This document shows, piece by piece, positions 23,512 through 23,520 of a stretch of 23,520 nucleotides of DNA. The notes under the pieces were generated by a model that saw nothing but the letters and a program-made list of their open reading frames with translations, was not told the origin of the DNA and searched no databases. A program made the translations under genes and the position numbers. Where the stretch lies: positions 1 through 23,520 of the forward strand of contig CAYPZL010000081.1 of NCBI GenBank assembly GCA_964415045.1. Reading direction: 5' to 3'. The stretch comes from CAYPZL01 sp964415045 (lineage in GTDB: Bacteria; Planctomycetota; Phycisphaerae; Sedimentisphaerales; Anaerobacaceae). How positions within the stretch are numbered: the first letter of the stretch is position 1; every line of letters starts with the position of its first letter.

Positions 23512-23520
23512 AAAAATCTT

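Larger units (their letters stand above)
23197..23520. other. Gene-free right end of the window
   Basis: 324 bases with no convincing coding frame. In order it holds a 9-bp hairpin (23251-23282), a 97-bp imperfect inverted-repeat element (23350-23446), and an AT-rich stretch ending in a ribosome binding site (23505-23511). The short open frames here lack codon bias and run through the inverted repeat. Confidence 0.6.

Overview
This is a GC-rich bacterial window, about 60% GC by eye, with intact chromosomal genes on both strands. It most likely comes from a planctomycete, probably of the Phycisphaerae/Sedimentisphaerales type. The reasons are a very long SecD-SecF fusion, several exported Gfo/Idh/MocA oxidoreductases, a formylglycine-generating-enzyme-like exported protein, a secreted PQQ-type propeller protein, and a TPR protein ending in RNA-polymerase-alpha-CTD-like domains. 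The taxonomic call is an inference from gene content; no rRNA or tRNA gene is present to confirm it.

Left part (1-5.1 kb, + strand). The window opens with the tail of an unrecognised gene. It is followed by a lipoprotein glycosidase-like gene (DUF5060, TIM barrel, C-terminal collagen-binding-like domain) with its own promoter. Next is a TPR protein with two alpha-CTD-like domains behind the best sigma70-type promoter in the window. A membrane-anchored SpoIID/LytB-type peptidoglycan protein follows closely.

Core block (5.2-11.2 kb, + strand). This is the widespread order tgt - yajC - secDF, ending in a small membrane-anchored LysM protein. SecDF is 1235 aa, about 300 aa longer than E. coli SecD plus SecF, with large extra segments in both extracytoplasmic domains. 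A convergent 6-phosphogluconolactonase gene (pgl) follows, with a good promoter and a long leader that contains a run of ten G.

Right part (12.4-23.2 kb). This is an accessory carbohydrate/exported-enzyme region built around a divergent promoter zone at 16.8-17.1 kb. Leftward (- strand) lie a Tat-exported Gfo/Idh/MocA oxidoreductase, an exported FGE-like protein without the catalytic cysteines, an unknown secreted protein, and a GH5-like glycosidase. The last three genes overlap. Rightward (+ strand) lie a secreted methyltransferase-like/PQQ-propeller fusion and two tandem Gfo/Idh/MocA paralogues, the second of which has no twin-arginine motif. I infer that the region serves extracytoplasmic glycan processing, with hydrolysis by the GH protein and redox chemistry by the oxidoreductases; the substrate cannot be read from the sequence. 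The window ends with a 97-bp inverted-repeat element and what looks like the ribosome binding site of the next gene.

I found no CRISPR array, tRNA, rRNA, transposase or prophage gene. The strongest candidates for something little described are the TPR/tandem alpha-CTD protein and the secreted methyltransferase-like/propeller fusion.
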